From: Syntrophales bacterium
GTDB lineage: Bacteria; Desulfobacterota; Syntrophia; Syntrophales; UBA2210
Direction: 5' to 3'
DNA length: 7,526 nucleotides
Assembly: GCA_028715865.1 (NCBI GenBank)
Contig: JAQUQY010000067.1
Coordinates: 1 to 7,526 of the forward strand
This document shows positions 6,355 to 7,526 of the stretch, one piece after another. Under the pieces are notes generated by a model, which saw only the letters and a list, made by a program, of their open reading frames with translations, was not told where the DNA came from and did no database searches. Position numbers and translations under genes: made by a program. The first letter of the stretch is position 1. Every line of letters begins with the position of its first letter.

Positions 6355-6361
6355 CCCTCCC
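6355..6361 (-). promoter_or_regulatory. ribosome binding site that fixes the purD start
   Basis: On the minus strand GGGAGGG ends 8 nt before the ATG at 6346, a near-ideal Shine-Dalgarno site. This decides against the upstream in-frame ATG at 6391. Confidence 0.8.
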
Positions 6362-6370
6362 TAGTGCCGT

Positions 6371-6416
6371 GTAACGGGCTAAGATTCGCAAGTAATGATC
6401 GCGAATGTTGGGTTAC
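6371..6416. repeat. two-part inverted repeat in the gltX-purD gap
   Basis: ATTCGC (6384-6389) pairs with GCGAAT (6401-6406), and outside it GTAAC (6371-6375) pairs with GTTAC (6412-6416), so a two-step hairpin with an asymmetric internal loop can form in the purD leader. No T-run follows on either strand. It may be a leader structure or an operator pair; I recognise no known riboswitch consensus here and no convincing promoter in the gap. Confidence 0.3.
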
Positions 6417-6479
6417 GAATGAAGACTAAGAATAATTCCTTGCGTCAGTTAAAGAGTTACAAGGTACTAGCGGCTGACT

Positions 6480-7526
6480 TCAGCCTGTTTCCATGGCCCG
6501 GCGCAGGCGCCGGATCGTTTCAGCGGGTCCAAGAATATCAATAAGTGTCGGAATGTCAGGACCATGGGTGTTCCCGAATAGCGCCAGTCGGAGGGGAAAA
6601 TAAAACTGCTTGCCCTTCAGGCTGAGCTCCCCCATGGCTTTCTTGATAAAGTCGTCACTATCGTTACGGGTCCAGACCTGTTTCTCTGTGAGCGCCCCGA
6701 TCAATCGTTCAAAAATTTTCACCGATTGAGCCTCATTAAGGAACGTCCGATGTTCTTCAGTAAAAACGAGGTCTTCGTAAAACATCCGTCCCCTGTCCAC
6801 CATTTCATCCAGGCATGACACATAGTCGCGGGCAACGGCCACCACCTTTACAAATGTATCACGGTCCGATACCTCAAAACCTTCAGCCTCGAAAAAAGGC
6901 CTGGACCGATCGGCAATTACAGATACATCCAGGTTACGAATGTACCATCCGTTCATCCAGTTCAGCTTGTCCACGTCAAAAACGGCGCCGGCCTTGTTTA
7001 TACGATCAAGGGAAAACTCCCTTATAAGCTCCTCAAGTGTAAATAATTCACGGTCATCGGCGGTATGCCACCCCAGAAGGGCAATGAAATTAAGGAGAGC
7101 CTCCGGAAGATAGCCCCGGTCGAGGTAACTTTCTACGGCTACGTCGCCCTGTCGCTTGCTCAGTTTGCTCCGGTCGGCATTGAGCAGCAGCGGAAGATGG
7201 ACAAAGATGGGAACCTCCCAGCCGAAGGCGTGGTAGAGATAGATGTGCTTCGGAACACTGGAAAGCCACTCTTCACCCCGGATGATGTGCGTTATTCCCA
7301 TCAGGTGGTCATCAACCACGTTGGCCAGATGATAAGTGGGATACCCGTCGGATTTTATCAGCACCTGATCATCGACAAGAATATTTTCAACGGCAACCTT
7401 TCGCCGGACCACGTCTTCGAAAAGGGTTCGCCCCTCCAGGGGAAACTTGAGGCGGATTACGAAGGGCGCCCCGGCATCCTTTTTTTTCGCTGCTTCTTCG
7501 GCGGCAAGATCCCGGCATGCCCTGGC
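6480..7526 (-). CDS. gltX: glutamyl-tRNA synthetase, C-terminal part (N-terminus beyond right edge)
   Basis: This class I aminoacyl-tRNA synthetase charges tRNA(Glu) with glutamate. The frame is open to the right edge, giving 348 visible residues; bacterial family members are about 460-500 long, so roughly 115-150 N-terminal residues, including the HIGH motif, lie outside. Visible: FVIRLKFP (22-29 of the visible part), the core LIKSDGYPTYHLANVVDDH (56-74), GITHIIRGEEWLSSVPKH (77-94), and DRSKLSKRQGDVAVE (118-132), which carries the KMSKS-type loop as KLSKR. Then come the ALLNFIALLGW segment and the helical anticodon-binding domain. A GTG at 7412 is not a start, because family sequence continues upstream in frame. 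KLSKR rather than KMSKS argues for GluRS over GlnRS. It ends 133 nt before the purD ATG and may share transcription with the purine genes. Confidence 0.95.
   Translation of the reverse strand, partial: ARACRDLAAEEAAKKKDAGAPFVIRLKFPLEGRTLFEDVVRRKVAVENILVDDQVLIKSDGYPTYHLANVVDDHLMGITHIIRGEEWLSSVPKHIYLYHAFGWEVPIFVHLPLLLNADRSKLSKRQGDVAVESYLDRGYLPEALLNFIALLGWHTADDRELFTLEELIREFSLDRINKAGAVFDVDKLNWMNGWYIRNLDVSVIADRSRPFFEAEGFEVSDRDTFVKVVAVARDYVSCLDEMVDRGRMFYEDLVFTEEHRTFLNEAQSVKIFERLIGALTEKQVWTRNDSDDFIKKAMGELSLKGKQFYFPLRLALFGNTHGPDIPTLIDILGPAETIRRLRRAMETG

Noticed and set aside
6438..6464. CCTTG/CAAGG inverted repeat after gltX as a terminator
   Set aside because: The stem has only five pairs with a 17-nt loop and no clean T-run follows, too weak to call.
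6411..6945. Repeated 11-mer GGTTACGAATG in the purD leader and inside gltX
   Set aside because: Only two copies, one within conserved coding sequence, with no further similarity around them; likely chance.
7410..7412. GTG as the start of gltX
   Set aside because: The frame continues upstream to the window edge with family-like sequence, so the gene is truncated by the window and does not start here.

Overview
This window looks like an ordinary chromosomal housekeeping region of a Gram-negative bacterium. Purine metabolism dominates it. The gene set, protein styles and base composition (balanced to slightly GC-rich by eye) suggest a deltaproteobacterium-like lineage (Desulfobacterota/Syntrophobacterales type). 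That placement is an inference from protein character; no rRNA or other marker is present. I see no mobile element, CRISPR array, tRNA, rRNA or phage gene.

Left part, rightward transcription (1-2072). The 3' end of an unrecognised small gene enters from the left edge and ends at 359. A non-coding stretch of about 250 bp follows. It holds two small inverted repeats, one of them a possible weak terminator, and a good promoter (TTGACA, 17-nt spacer, TATGAA). Next comes hpt (hypoxanthine phosphoribosyltransferase, purine salvage), overlapped by 11 nt by a gene for a membrane-anchored protein with an N-terminal zinc ribbon (MJ0042 type) and a C-terminal DUF3426 domain.

Right part, leftward transcription (2118-7526). 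Read from right to left: gltX (glutamyl-tRNA synthetase, its N-terminal part beyond the right edge), a 132-bp gap, purD, a 66-bp gap with a 12-bp perfect palindrome, purH, a 126-bp gap with two potential hairpins, then purE and tsaC joined by an ATGA stop/start overlap. PurD catalyses step 2 of de novo purine synthesis, PurE the carboxyaminoimidazole ribotide mutase step, and PurH the last two steps to IMP. TsaC makes the threonylcarbamoyl-AMP used for t6A tRNA modification, so tRNA-related genes flank the purine genes on both sides.

The rightward and leftward units converge at 2073-2117. A hairpin covering the last codons of tsaC may end the rightward transcript.

I found no clearly new system. 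The points most worth a second look are the PurD subtype, which resembles the archaeal-type family more than the E. coli type; the strong hairpin without a U-tract between purH and purE; the purE-tsaC coupling; and the hpt/zinc-ribbon overlap.
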